This document shows, piece by piece, positions 10,828 through 22,636 of a stretch of DNA of 64,000 bases. Made by a program: the position numbers and the translations under genes. The DNA is from Thozetella sp. PMI_491. Lineage: Eukaryota; Ascomycota; Sordariomycetes; Chaetosphaeriales; Chaetosphaeriaceae. Below the pieces are notes generated by a model. That model was given only the letters and a program-made list of their open reading frames with translations, was not told where the DNA came from and did not search any database. Every line of letters starts with the position of its first letter. Positions within the stretch are counted from its first letter, which is position 1. The stretch covers positions 186,001 to 250,000 of the forward strand of contig MU270050.1 in the NCBI GenBank assembly GCA_021432635.1, given 5' to 3'.

Positions 10828-12363
10828 TTATGCCGAGTGCCAAGGTATCTCTTCCAAATACTTAGATGTTACCTCTAAATACCTTCTCCTCACTTCGGTA
10901 GCTTGGGAAGCTTGCCCAGATTTTTCCAGAACCGTTTCAAGATGCAACATGGACAACGCCGTGCGTGGGCTGTACGCACCCAGACCATATTCCTGAAGAG
11001 TTATTGCAAGCTTTAACCTCTTGACTGCGGCCGTATAATTGCCCTCCCGCGCCAGCATCTCCGCGACCACATTATTCAGAGAGGCAGCGATTCGCGCATG
11101 AATTTTAGGTATCTTTCCAAACGGCTCAGAGGTGGGGACGATAGTGGCTCGAATGCGCCCGGGCAGTACGCGCCCGGCGATCTTTGGATCGTCTAGGTCC
11201 AGTTGGCTCAGCTTGCGGACCAAGTCGTTATTGCTCAAGGCCTGCCCCGCTGCCCCTCGGGGCTGTGTTTCATGAGACTTGCGTGCTGCTGCATTCTCAT
11301 GCGAAAAAGGGTTGGCCCGGCGTCGGACTCGCGAGGGGAATCGAATCGAGCAGTTGTCCCAGAGCATGCTCTCATATAATGAGTAATAATGATGGTGGAA
11401 GTACTCGACAAGTGTAAGCTCTGCGTTGAGTACGGCCGCTTGGGTCAGGATCAAGGGGAGACGTTCGAGCGACAGGGAGTGAGAGGTCATTCTGCAGAGG
11501 CTTAAGAGCACCTGGACGAATGGGTGCGCCTCGGGATGCCAGCGGCGGGCAAGGTTGAGGAGATAGGCCGAGAGAATCTCGAGTAGCGATAGCTGTCTTT
11601 GGATGGCCACATTGTATAGCAACTCGGTGAGGTTCCATATCAAGGTGGGGGGGTCTAGATCAAGTGCGTATTCCAGTTGCAGGAACGCTCTTCTCACCAG
11701 CCGCCCGGCGAGGGTACCGTGTTTTCGAGAAAGAAGCTCTGCGGCGAGCTTGATGGAGTAATGCACGGCTTCAAACTTAGGTGCACAGTCGGTTCTAGGT
11801 GGCACCAAGGCTTTTTGGAAGTACTCAATGATCCAGTCCCGAGCCTTGGTCATAAAGAGGAGGTGAGCCGCTTCTGATGGGCACAGGGCGGGTGTTCTAG
11901 TCACCGAGACTGTCGAACCCGGAGATTCCCGTGAGCTTTTGTGCGATGTCACGTCCATGCCTTCCGTCCGTTGCATCTTCTTGGATTTCATGAAACCCCA
12001 TTTTTTTAGCCGCTTTTTGTACGCCGCTGCTCTGTATACGGAAGAGCTTGTTAGCAAGAGACAGCTCATGCAAGGTAAAGCGGCCTCAGGCTACGGCGCC
12101 GAAGCAGAGATTTGGACATTGCTGTGGGGCTAGGCCGTAGCTGCAAGTAAGAGGCGAGTCCCGTTCTCAACGGCGGAAATGATAGTTTTAAGGAATGAAG
12201 GACTCGATGCGACGTACGAAGCAACAAAGTGGTGCTCGTGTTCCATGTACCACATGACATGCCTTAACGTGCGCCTTTCACGAACGTAGAGCCTCTCGAT
12301 GTGCGGATAAATATCGAGCCACTCATCTCGGCTACGGGATGTTGTCGTACATTCCGGGGCCAT
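10828..12363 (-). CDS. Clr5-domain protein (putative transcription regulator), 449 aa
   Basis: Two exons: 12218-12363 (146 nt) and 10828-12031, joined over an intron starting GTACGT and ending CAG. The N-terminal Clr5 domain, residues about 12-65, reads DEWLDIYPHIERLYVRERRT, then HVMWYMEHEHHFVAS, then AAYKKRLKKWGFMKSKK. This is the pattern of the fungal Clr5 domain, named after a cellulase regulator. The rest is mostly helical, with Leu/Ala-rich segments like degenerate TPRs (for example residues 340-440), and no other named domain. The family is considered DNA-binding and nuclear, but most members are uncharacterised. It is transcribed away from the SDR gene, with a 657-bp shared upstream region. 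Confidence 0.8.
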
Positions 12364-13020
12364 GCTAGCAGTTGCTCCGCTGGTCTGAGGGATTGGTCTT
12401 GGAACCAAGGGACGGTTCGAGAAGGACTGGCCACCGACATTGGCTTGGTCCTTCATCTTTGCAATCCTCAAAGTTTGATCAAAAGAGTCGGTCCGTTTCG
12501 CAAGATGAAAGCCCGGGCGAATCGATATCATGAGGCCCGTACCGCGGTTCCCAGCAACAGACCCTCTTGAAAACGTCAGAGTGAGGCAGCGCGGAGATAT
12601 CGGCAGTGAATCTTGCCACCAAAGCAACGGCGGTGGCTTGGTCCGTGCATCGGATTTATTGCCATTTTAAGCAAGGTCCAGTAGCTTACCTACACGTCGA
12701 AAACAAGCCCACTTTTCCTGATATGTCGTTATTCGGATTCGGCTGACTCTTGTAATAGATGTGGCCAATGGACGTGTGAGAAACGGTAGCCTCCTAGGGA
12801 CAGGGGTGCGATCCCTCTGACGTTGCTGGTGTCACTCGGTATAGCCATGATTACACCTCATGGACTTGTAAAAGCCTCCTTACTGTACATAAATAGCGAG
12901 ACTAAGTCGCCCATTTTCTCCGGTTTCTCTCTGAATCCCAAATTATCGGTAGATTTTCCTTTTCACGTCTCTCACGTTTTCGTTTCTAAAAGCACGGCGT
13001 TAAATACCCCTGTCAGCACC
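12364..13020. promoter_or_regulatory. Divergent promoter region between the Clr5 gene and the SDR gene
   Basis: Head-to-head genes share this 657-bp segment. The SDR start is preceded by CAGCACC directly before the ATG, a good fungal start context. No specific factor site was identified. Confidence 0.45.
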
Positions 13021-14119
13021 ATGTCGTCCAAACTTGGGAGCCAGGCGGCGTACCAAGCCGGCATGATCGGACTCTTCGAGAAACAGTTCTTTCATTCTAT
13101 CCCAGAGGTCCCGGCTGATATCAGCCTCTCTAGGCAGACAGCACTTGTGACGGGCTCCAATTGTGGCCTCGGACTCTCGGCTGCCCGGCAGTTTCTAGAG
13201 CTTGGGCTCAGCCGGCTCATTATGGGAGTTCGATCGCAGGAGCGTGGAGATGCCGCGGCTGCACAGCTACGAGCTGACTTTCCTACCGCCACCATCGAAG
13301 TCTGGCTTGTCGACTACTTCTCGTATCGGTCTGTCCAGAACTTTGCAGCTAAGTGCGTTGATGAACTGCCAAGGCTAGACATCGCTGTCCTTAATGCCGG
13401 GATTGGAAAAATGCGGTTCGAGCGCTGTGAGGAAACCGGGCACGAGCAGTCTTTCCAGGTCAACTACCTATCCACAGTCCTATTAGCCTTTCTGCTACTT
13501 CCAAAGCTTTCCGTCAACGCGCGGGAAGGCGGGGCAGGATCGCCAGCCCGTCTAACGATGGTGGTGTCGGACCTCGCACTCTGGACGGACATGGAGGAGA
13601 CTGATAAATTCGGTATCATCGAACGCCTAGATACCCCTAAGCAACCCTACAGCCACCTCTATCAATACGGCCACGCCAAGCTGATGCTATCCATGTTCGC
13701 TTCGCGACTGGCTCGCGAGATTCAATCCAGAGACGTGATCGTCAACGTCGTGAATCCCAGCCTGGTTATGGGGACTGAGGTATTCCGCGAGTGGAAGATG
13801 ACGTGGATTGAGAAAGCCTGTCTTCATGTATTCGCAGCGTTCTTCGGACGAAAATTAGCTGATGGCGGAAGGATTCTTGTGCACGCATCCACTGTACTAG
13901 GGGAGGAGAGCCATGGTGGGTTTGTTGATAGGATTATCAGACCGTAAGTCGACCCTCCATTATAGGGACTTTTGAACCAAGCCTCACAAACTCCATAGAT
14001 ACCCACCAATCATGTACACCGACCGTGGCCACCGTCTCACGGAGCAGACATGGGAAGAGACGCTCCAAGAACTCGAGTTCGCGAATGTTCGAGATATTCT
14101 CAAACAGTTACAAAACTGA
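13021..14119 (+). CDS. Short-chain dehydrogenase/reductase, 347 aa
   Basis: NAD(P)-dependent oxidoreductase of the classical SDR fold. Two exons (13021-13943 and 13999-14119) keep frame. Visible motifs are the cofactor loop TGSNCGLG (residues 44-51), the structural NAG motif in VLNAGIG, and the catalytic Tyr216-x3-Lys220 in YGHAK. It resembles fungal SDRs of the retinol-dehydrogenase/WW-oxidoreductase-like group often found in specialised-metabolite loci. Its substrate cannot be predicted. An in-frame extension upstream to about 12823 exists but lacks a domain and a better start context. It lies between regulator genes and the ABCC exporter, with which it is convergent. Confidence 0.87.
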
Positions 14120-14516
14120 ATAATAGCCTTTCTAGGATCATTCAATATGCTCTCCATGTAGCAAGAGGCATGTCTAGCTCAGTTCGGTATGTGTATGTTT
14201 ACAAGGTCGAGTGTTATGAGCCATTTTCAAGCCTAAACCAACATTGTGACTCACAGCTGGGTGATGACAAGTATAAAGGGTAGAATATGTGGGAGACATT
14301 CATCGGAGAAGTGCTGTTGAGGGTATCGACTTAACGCGGTCGCTGAATTATCGCAATGAAACTCTAGTCTACAGTAGCAGAAGTGCTTCCACCAAGAATA
14401 GAAGACAATTGAGATTGTGAGATGCAGGGTCGAGCGAACATTTACAGCAATCAGAAACTCTGCTTTTCCCAACTCAGTCAGCCCTTATGCCTTGCACCTC
14501 CAGCATCATTCTTCAG
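14120..14516. other. Convergent intergenic spacer
   Basis: The 3' flanks of the SDR and ABC transporter genes. No gene, repeat or RNA was recognised. Confidence 0.45.
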
Positions 14517-17500
14517 CTATCCATGACGGCCTTCCCACAGTCTTTTGAACAGAGATTCCGGCGCAGCCATCAACTCTCGTGGATCACCTACTTCCGCTAC
14601 TCTTCCCTTATCCATAACAACAACCACATCCATATCGGCTATTGTTTCCATCCTGTGTGCCACGACCAGCACTGTAGAATCTTTGAACTCGTGTCGTAAT
14701 ACCCTATGTACTTCCAGGTCGGTTTGCTTATCCAAGCTACTGGTCGCCTCATCTAGCAAGAGTACCCGGCTTTTGTGCAGGAGGGAGCGGGCGAGAGAGA
14801 AGAGTTGCTGCTGCCCGTGTGATAAGCCCAGTGCGTCGAAACTAACTTCCAGTCCTCCGCGCTCGCAGATGAGCTCCCACAAGCCGACCTTTGATAGGGC
14901 TGAAACGAGGAGCTCATCGTCTGACGCTTCTTGGAGCGGGTCCAGATTGTCACGTACCGTGCCGGGAAGTACGACTGGATCTTGGGGAATTGTCGTAAAG
15001 TGGGAGCGCATTGCTGCACTAGAAATCGAGGAAATGTCGTGTCCATCGATCCGAATCGAACCAGATTGCACTTCGAGCAGACGGAGAAGACTTAGAAGCA
15101 GAGAGCTTTTCCCGCTATTGACACTAGTCAGTCACCCATGGCGTTATAGTCATAAAGTAGTCTTCATACCTCCCTGTTCGGCCGCAGATCCCCACCTTCT
15201 GGCCCGGGTAGATTGCGAGCGAGACATCCTGAAGCACCGTCTCGCCCCCTGGTCTGTTTCTAGTTAGCGATCTCTACCTCTGCAAACATCTCGTTCTAGA
15301 CTCACTGATAGGTCGAGGTAAGACTTTTGGTCTCAATTGCTCCATCTGAGGGCCAGTCCTCCGGGGGATGAGCTAAGGATATGCCGTGGTCTTCTTGTGG
15401 TGTCTCTTGAAGAAAGTCGCGTAGACGTGCTATAGCTCCAAGAGAGGTTTCCATATTTGTCCAGGAGTGAATCAGCCTCGAGAGACTGCTGTTGAAGTAT
15501 ATCAGATTCACCATAGCGAGCCCAATCGCTCCTCGGCTTGTAGTGTTTGTGAACCAGACAGCAATGGCAACGAGGACCAAAGCGATGCCGGCTACGAAAA
15601 GGTTAACCACCACTGCTAGCCATCTTTGTATACAAAACATAAGATAATACGGCCGCTGAGAGAAGTTGAGTAGTCGGATGCTATCCTCGAGAAAATTATC
15701 TTTCCAACCCATCGCTCGAATCGTAACAATCCCCGCTAATGTCTCGGTAAAATGGGTATATAGTGGGGATTTTGCTTCGAGATCCAGGTGCCGCAGTTGT
15801 CGCGAGGTCCGAAGGTAGAACTTTTGAATAAGATATACCGGTAGAAGGCAAAGCGGGATGATAGCTGCCACGTATTTTGCCCCTAAAGCGATTAACACAG
15901 CCCCTGCCACAACCTCAAGGGTATCGTTGACGGTCGTAAAAAACGCAATTGGAAGCGTCTGGCCCACCAGATCCATATCCTGGCTGAATCGGTTCAAGGT
16001 GACGCCATTATCAGTCAAGGCAAAAAACCATAGCGGCGCCTTCATTACCGTGCCGAGCAGTAGCTGGTGAAGATGTGTGGCAGATTTGGGAACGAGGACG
16101 CACATGCTGAACCAGGGCATGAGGCCAGACATTACGACGGTTCCTAGACAGAAGCTTAGGTAGCCAGCGAAGTAAGCACCGACGTCTTTGTCAGTCCCAT
16201 GCTCGGTCCAGATTCGAACCCAGACAACTGCCATGCGGCCAGCGGACACATATCCGACGGCCAGTAGAAGGAAGATGATAATGAAACTGGTCCCCGCTGA
16301 CTTCAGGTAAAATTTGTATAGCGAGAGGTCCCCGGTTTGTCTCGTCATGTCGTCATGCCCGGGTGCAGGGGGCCTATTGTATTCGGGAGCTGACACCACC
16401 GCGGTTTCCTCCTCAGTGTTGTTCGGTTCACTGCTTCCTTGCGCCTCAATGGCCAGGGCTTTGACATATCCATCTTGTGTTTGAAGCTCCGAGAAAGTCC
16501 CGCTTTGGCAGATACTTCCATTCTTACCTAGGACAATGATATGATCTGCGTGAACTAACTGGTGCACTTCGTACTTGTTAGGTGATCGTGCCTGCGAATG
16601 AGGATAACGCTACTACTCAAAACATACCTGCATTGGTTGCTAGTATCACTGTTGCGTTTTGCGTTCGTAGAAGTCCTTCCGGACCGAGTGTGCGGGAAAA
16701 CACTGCCTTGGCTGTGGCGTTATCAAGCGCGCTGAAGACATCGTCAAGCAGAACAATATCCTTGCGGGCGTAAAGAGCCCGAGCAAGAGCCTGCAGAAAT
16801 TAGCCTGGATACACGTTGAAGGTGCGATAATGGTACAGACCACTCGTTGCTTCTGGCCACCACTCAGGGTAATGCCGCCACTGCCAACTATCGTCTGGTC
16901 GCCTTGTGGAAACCGGGAGATATCTGGCCGGAGAGCGCAAGCGTGAAGGACAGACTGATACCACATATCCTCAGGTTTCTCATAAGCAATGATGTTATCT
17001 CGAACAGAAACATTCCGAAGCCAAGCCGTCTGATCGCAATACGAAATTGACGATCCGACCTTCTCGATCTGAACTGTTCCCGTTGATGGTGGTAGCTCCC
17101 CAAGTATGACCTTGAGCAGAGAGGATTTTCCCGAGCCGACCGGCCCAACAAGCATGGTACAACTAGACTTCTTGGCTGACAGACTGATATTTTCGAGCAC
17201 TGAGGCTGTCTCGTTTCTTGTCTTGACAGTTACCGAGTCGATCGCGATCGTCACGCTCGAGCTGATGTGTGGCGATTCCATATAGATTCCTTCGGTAGCC
17301 CCTGGCGTCGACTGGGGAGAGGAGTCCCGTTCACCTCCCTCAAATGTCTCAGATATCGGCCCAGTCCTCCTGTCATCTCGTTCATTCAGTAGCAGAAACT
17401 CTTGGATCCGAGTGAAACATGCGAAGCAGGAGACGAAGGTAGGGTAGGATCCTAGGAGGTTTGCGATCGGTCCTGCTACGAGAGCGACGATCGAAAGGGA

Positions 17501-19318
17501 GGTAAAAGCCTGACCAACTGTAAATAGGTCCGATCTTGTCCAGAATACGCCGGCGCTTATCACGACCGCGGGGGTCATCTGATCGGAAAGATTCGCTTCT
17601 CGCGGTCAGATATTTGCGGCCAGCTCCAAAAAGGAATATGAGCGAAGCATCACTTACCAATCACGACAATACATACCCAGATTTCCCTAAACTTCTTCGA
17701 CAAATCTAACTCGGAGACCCGAAGACCCTGAATGACGCCGGCCATGTAGTCGGTCAAACCCATCATCTTGATTCCCTTGATATGAGAGAGCATGGACGAC
17801 GTGATGGATACTCTCTTCTGGACCCCTCGATTCCACTGCATTCGAGCGGGGCCCATCGCGTTAGCAATGCGACTGGTGAGAAAACTACATACTGTTGGTA
17901 ATCAGTAGGCTGCACCAAGACATTCATCCTCGGATGACTTACTCATAGCCGGGATAATGACTAGGAAGCAAGCAGGCCCAACTTGGCGTGCTAATAGATA
18001 TACCGCAAGTGCTAGTTCTATAATGCTGACCCAGATCTCATGCAGGCCCTTAATGCCGCTCGCAATTCCCTCGATGTCAGTACTCATCAGAGTCACGGCA
18101 TCGTTTTCCTTGGTCTCCTTTGTGTCGAGCCTGAGCGACTTTTGGAAGATCAAAGACGCAAGCCCTCCACGGAGGATGGTGATGAGTTGATAAACGAGAT
18201 GATCATAGAGCACATGGGTGACCTGGAACAGTAGATTAGTGGGTGCCCAACAAGAGGCTTGGGCCAGGCCTACCGCAAGACCGATATATATCAACGCAGT
18301 AGCCCCGATAAGCATTCTTGCGGTTTCATTCATGTTCTCCTTATTTGGCCCGCCAACGAAATCGATAATTCCGTTGATCAAGAACGGTTGAGAAAAGCTA
18401 AACCCCGTCAAGCATAGGCGAGGTATCACTGGTGCCAGAAAGGCAACTCGGAATGCAGACAAGGTCGAGACTAGGAGAGCGTGCTTTCCCTTTCGGTTGC
18501 TCGCCTTCCATTTGTGCTCCAGTATCGAAAGAAGGAGGCCTGACTCGAACTTGCTGTCGATATTACCAAGATCTCCGGCGCGGAGCATGCCCCTAAACCC
18601 CTTAAGAAACAGCCGATTTAGCCACCAGAAGACAGTACGGTTGATAAGCCCACTAGTTGCTTCCCGTGCAATATCCCCAGACCTGACATTGCTGGCGAAC
18701 AGTGTGCGTTTTGGAAACTCTTCCAGAAATACCAAGACAATTTTTGCGACGAGAGCCGCTAGGAATAATTTCCCCAGAACCTGGGAATCTCCATCAGGCG
18801 GCTGCAAGAATAGAGACCTGGCCTGAGCAATATCCAAGAGGGCAGAAAGGGCGAGATAAGCTTCCAGCAGTATCGACGGCCGTACAGAGCGTTTGTGCTC
18901 AACATAAACCAGCACGCCAATGATGCAAGAGTTTACCAGAGCTATAACTGCGGCGGCCAAAGACGCCTCGGTGCGCAAGGTGTCTGGTAAAGCCCATAAG
19001 GCGAGAAGCGATAGCTGTATACAGAACAGGACCATCGCAATGCCCTAGTCATGGTTAGATGCTCCCAGGGAACTGTTACCATCATCTGCTTACAAGCTTG
19101 CTCCACAACAACCAGCCCGCGCGAACACAGGTCTCTTTCCGAAGGAGCCATGAAGTCCGAGCTGTTGAAGAAATCAGGAATATGGCGGATGGTAGCAAAG
19201 TCAGAATGCTCTGCTCAAAAAGGAGAGTGAAGTCAAGCGCTCCATCCCGCTGTGGCCCGAACCTAATCACGTCGACGGTTTCGTTCATTTTGCCGTTATT
19301 GGTCAAAGCCATTGGCAT
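14517..19318 (-). CDS. ABCC-type (MRP-like) full ABC transporter
   Basis: ATP-driven exporter of organic anions or conjugates, in the plasma or vacuolar membrane. The order TMD0-TMD1-NBD1-TMD2-NBD2 is complete. The N-terminus has the family look FTLLFEQSILTLLPSAIFL; the start is at 19318 or an in-frame ATG 10 codons later. NBD1 has Walker A GPVGSGKSS, signature LSGGQKQRV and Walker B IVLLDDVFSALD in the next exon. TMD2 begins after a linker ending near TGDLSLYKFYLKSAG. NBD2 has GKSS, a signature LSHGQQQLFSLARSL (His in place of the second Gly) and Walker B VLLLDEATSSLD. About eight exons; the first intron is near 19045-19100. No frame break was seen. Adjacent to the SDR and regulators, it may export their product. 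Expected length about 1400-1450 aa. Confidence 0.9.
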
Positions 19319-20140
19319 TCACCTTGGCAGCCGAGGGAACCCAAGAACACCGAGGGGGGTGCTATTGTATCCGAAGAAGAGTGGCCGCTATTATTTGGGG
19401 GTAGGATTCGAGAGACTATCCTAAAACGGTTCGCCGGCAAAAACGCACCCAAAAGGGTTCGCCGAGATTAAAGCGACCAATCAAGTGGAGTAGGTACAGT
19501 GCCTTGAGATTGCCTGACAGGCTTGGTTGACGAGCGTAGAAGCTCCAACGGCAAGCGCCTTATCCCTACCTAGTAAAGCTCCCAAAAGTCCCTACCATAT
19601 CTTCGGGCAGTTAGAGGACAACAAAATGGGGCCATTGTACATGCTAGCCGGTTTAGGCATTTTCCGGTATTTGCCCAGCCTACAGCCATCCGGCCACCAA
19701 AAAGCGAATTGCTTGAATGGACACAAGTCCCGCGCCCAGTCACCCCGACCTTGAGCATGTCAACCGATCGCATACCGGGAGCTAACCTCATCCGAGGATT
19801 GTCATTTAGCGCGCTCTACCCTGCTAGCGTCTTCTCAATAATGCTAATGCCTTTCGCCGACCGAGAGCCTCACCCCCTGGATTACGCCAATGTACCCCCC
19901 AATCGCGTTCTCAAGCTTCGAGTGTGTTCCGGTGTAGTGGCAGATATGTTCAAATAGGTACCATCCGTGTTGAAATACCACTTGTGGGCAACCGTGCATT
20001 CCAGAGAGTAACAACTTAGAGCTTGCCATCATTTTGCCAGACAGCTCAACCAGTGAGGTTTTGACAAATCTTGAACTGTTGCTGCCAATTTCCTCCAGCT
20101 ATTCTCGTCATTGAGACGCCTGCTAGGGGCACGGTGGAGT
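19319..20140. other. Intergenic region upstream of the ABC transporter
   Basis: Holds the ABC transporter promoter and the 3' flank of the PrpD-type gene. Only unconvincing short frames are present. Confidence 0.4.
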
Positions 20141-21550
20141 TTACAAGAGCTTCAACAAATTTCCTACACTGCCGCTCTCAATACCATCGACCGCCCGGAT
20201 GATCTCTTCGGTTCTGGGGCCATCGTAAACCTTGTTTACCAAGCCCCTGAACTTGCCTCTAACTTGCTCGGGGCTGAAGGGATGCTCCTCTTCCCCCAAT
20301 GGGTGCTCCATCTCCTTGCGTACCTGGGTTCCGTCCTCCATCTCGATATCGAGAATGGTACCCCAGACGGGACAGTTGGGGTCTTGGATACAAGTGATTC
20401 GATCGCACAGGGTGCGCAAGCGCGAATCTCTAAACTTGTCAGCGTCGTAGGCGCTGAAGCCGATACCAGCACCGAACAGCCACGCCACGGCCAACTGGTA
20501 GTAGTTGCTGAACTGAGCGTCTACTAGGTTCTCGGGGTGGATCTTGTTGGGTTGCGGAATGCCGACGATGCCATAAGCTGCCGGCCCGAGCCGCACATCG
20601 ATCTTCTTAGGTAGCACATCCTTGCCTGCCGTCTTCCTCGCTTCTTCGGCGAACTCGGCCACCAGCTCAATGCCGGTATGTGTGTACCGGCACGCACTGA
20701 ATGGCTTCAGCGCTGTCTGCGGGAACACCCAGTCGGTCCCGAGGCCGGTGGTCAGCCCGTCCGCTGACGCGCTGGTGCTGAACGCGTGCAGAAGCCCGAC
20801 TTTGCCCTCGATGACCCGGCTAGCGCCGGTGACCCCTTGTTCCGCCAGTGCAATGCACAGCATAGCGTCATGGGCGGCAAAGCCGGGGTGCAGCCTCTTG
20901 TTCCAGCTACCGTTGTCAAGGAACTGCATCGATCCGGCGGCTTTCGAGCCCGCGAGTCCAAGCGCATCGACAACGACCTGACGAGGCAGTCGCCGCAGGC
21001 TGGCAATAGCTGCAACTGAGCCGAACAGCCCTGTTGTGGCCGTGTTGTGGAAGCCGCGGGTGTAGGAGCCGGCACCGAGAGCGCGAGACAAGCGGCAGAC
21101 TACTTCGTAGCCAATGGCAGTAGCGAGTAGGACGTCCGGACCCGACGAACCTGCGACCTCGGCGGAGGCGAGGGTCGCCGGGATGACAGATGCTCCCGGG
21201 TGGACAGTTCCCGCAGCGTACGTGTCATCAAAGTCGTAAGAGTGGGCAAAGGAGCCATTCAGCAAGGCCGCATAGTGAGGCGCAAAGTCGTGGCCCTTAG
21301 TGTAGACGGTGCAGTTGCCAGTCGTCCCTTTGCTGAAGGCTTGGATCGCCTTGAAGATGGGCTCACTCGAGTCGGAACCCAGCGCCGCACCCGCCGCGAC
21401 ACCGATGTGATCGACAATAAGGTCCTTGAGCTTTGCGATTGCCTTGGGCGGCATGGCTTCATACTTAGTGTTAACGATGAAGTCGGCGAATATGTCGGAA
21501 ACAGGTTCTTTAGTGACGCCGTTGACGCCGTTCTGGGCAGTGGACGCCAT
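20141..21550 (-). CDS. MmgE/PrpD-family protein (2-methylcitrate dehydratase/cis-aconitate decarboxylase-like), 469 aa
   Basis: Single-exon gene starting MASTAQNG. The MmgE/PrpD fold includes 2-methylcitrate dehydratases and cis-aconitate decarboxylases that make itaconate. Visible family blocks are DFDDTYAAGTVHPGASVIPA (active-site Asp and His region, about residues 107-126), GFHNTATTG, KRLHPGFAAHDAML and KPFSACRYTH. Length is normal. It differs clearly from the Aspergillus terreus CadA sequence as I remember it (that protein has TELDDYHSEAPLHSAS at the equivalent site), so itaconate formation should not be assumed. No targeting peptide is evident. Its neighbours, an ACS-type MFS carrier and a TauD-like dioxygenase, suggest catabolism of a carboxylic acid. 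Confidence 0.9.
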   Translation of the reverse strand: MASTAQNGVNGVTKEPVSDIFADFIVNTKYEAMPPKAIAKLKDLIVDHIGVAAGAALGSDSSEPIFKAIQAFSKGTTGNCTVYTKGHDFAPHYAALLNGSFAHSYDFDDTYAAGTVHPGASVIPATLASAEVAGSSGPDVLLATAIGYEVVCRLSRALGAGSYTRGFHNTATTGLFGSVAAIASLRRLPRQVVVDALGLAGSKAAGSMQFLDNGSWNKRLHPGFAAHDAMLCIALAEQGVTGASRVIEGKVGLLHAFSTSASADGLTTGLGTDWVFPQTALKPFSACRYTHTGIELVAEFAEEARKTAGKDVLPKKIDVRLGPAAYGIVGIPQPNKIHPENLVDAQFSNYYQLAVAWLFGAGIGFSAYDADKFRDSRLRTLCDRITCIQDPNCPVWGTILDIEMEDGTQVRKEMEHPLGEEEHPFSPEQVRGKFRGLVNKVYDGPRTEEIIRAVDGIESGSVGNLLKLL

Positions 21551-22636
21551 GGTGATATTGGAAGATGGGCTTCACTGCTGTGATATAAGCATGCGGAAGT
21601 TTGTGTATCCCTCGCGTCTTCTCGGGATCTCAACGGCACGGTCGGAATTGTTCGAGCGGGGTGATCGCTTATTTACCGCGCGGCCGGCAGGACTACGTGA
21701 AGCAATCCCCGGCGTGATGTCTTCTGGCGTCTTTGCTCGTTACTTATTCCGGCTTGTGCGAATTCACAATATAAGTAGATAATATTGCCATTTTCTGCCA
21801 CACCAGGCCGATGCCGCGGCCCGCGCTAGAGCTGAAATCGGCCTCGACCGGCAAGAAGGTGGGGATTCGGGTCTCACGTGCACATGCCTAGGCATCGCGA
21901 TGAAACCCCTGGTATGGGGAATCGCCGAGAAGCCTAGGTCGTGCGGAGTATCTGCGGGGACGCCAGATACGACATATCATACGGAGAAGGGGATACGCCG
22001 GGAATAAATCCATGCCTGGGTTGCTTGGCTCACGACTTTAAGAGGAGAACTGGAACGGGAAGCCGGGAATAAGACCTGGGGCTTTCCTGGGAATAAGAAA
22101 AGCGGCGTCAGTCTGTTGCGTATAGCTAATACCGTTCAGCAACAAGTTCATGTTCAACAGTGTTGTGTTCTTGGGGAACATGATTCGGTAATGAATGACC
22201 CAATCCTAGTGACACAGCATCTAAACAGGGAGTCCTTCCCTCGTATCAATCAACCAAGGGCTTTAGGTCTCACTTCCCGTCCTGACTCATCGCGTTGACC
22301 GCTTATTTATGCGAGCCTAATAATACTGTAAGGGATTTGGTCGAATGGAACTGAAAATCTGTAGATTAGCCATTGCCCTTAATTCAGTAAACAGTCATGT
22401 AGTGGAAGTACACAATAGAACCTGAGACTGGCCCGAAAGCGTGCTGCCTACAAAAGGCAAGTCATATTATTGATTCTTGTCAAGGTACCTGCATTAGGCA
22501 GCAAGATATGTAGGTACTCAAGGCGGCGGTTCACCGGACCACACAAACTTAGCACATCACATATTGCAAACGGCTGATCATTATATCTCTCCCAGAACGA
22601 GTTTCCACGTGGCAGGCCCTACTGAGTGACTCCTAG
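21551..22636. other. Intergenic region upstream of the PrpD-type gene
   Basis: Contains the PrpD-type promoter and the 3' flank of the MFS gene. No coding, RNA or repeat feature was recognised. Confidence 0.4.

Noticed and set aside
14545-15267. 240-codon plus-strand open frame
   Set aside because: Antisense shadow of the ABC transporter NBD2.
16205-16220. tRNA B-box-like GATTCGAACC
   Set aside because: Lies in conserved ABC transporter coding sequence with no A box or cloverleaf around it.
20141-21550. Calling the PrpD-family gene a cis-aconitate decarboxylase for itaconate
   Set aside because: Active-site neighbourhood differs from A. terreus CadA as remembered, and no tricarboxylate carrier is adjacent; only the family call is supported.
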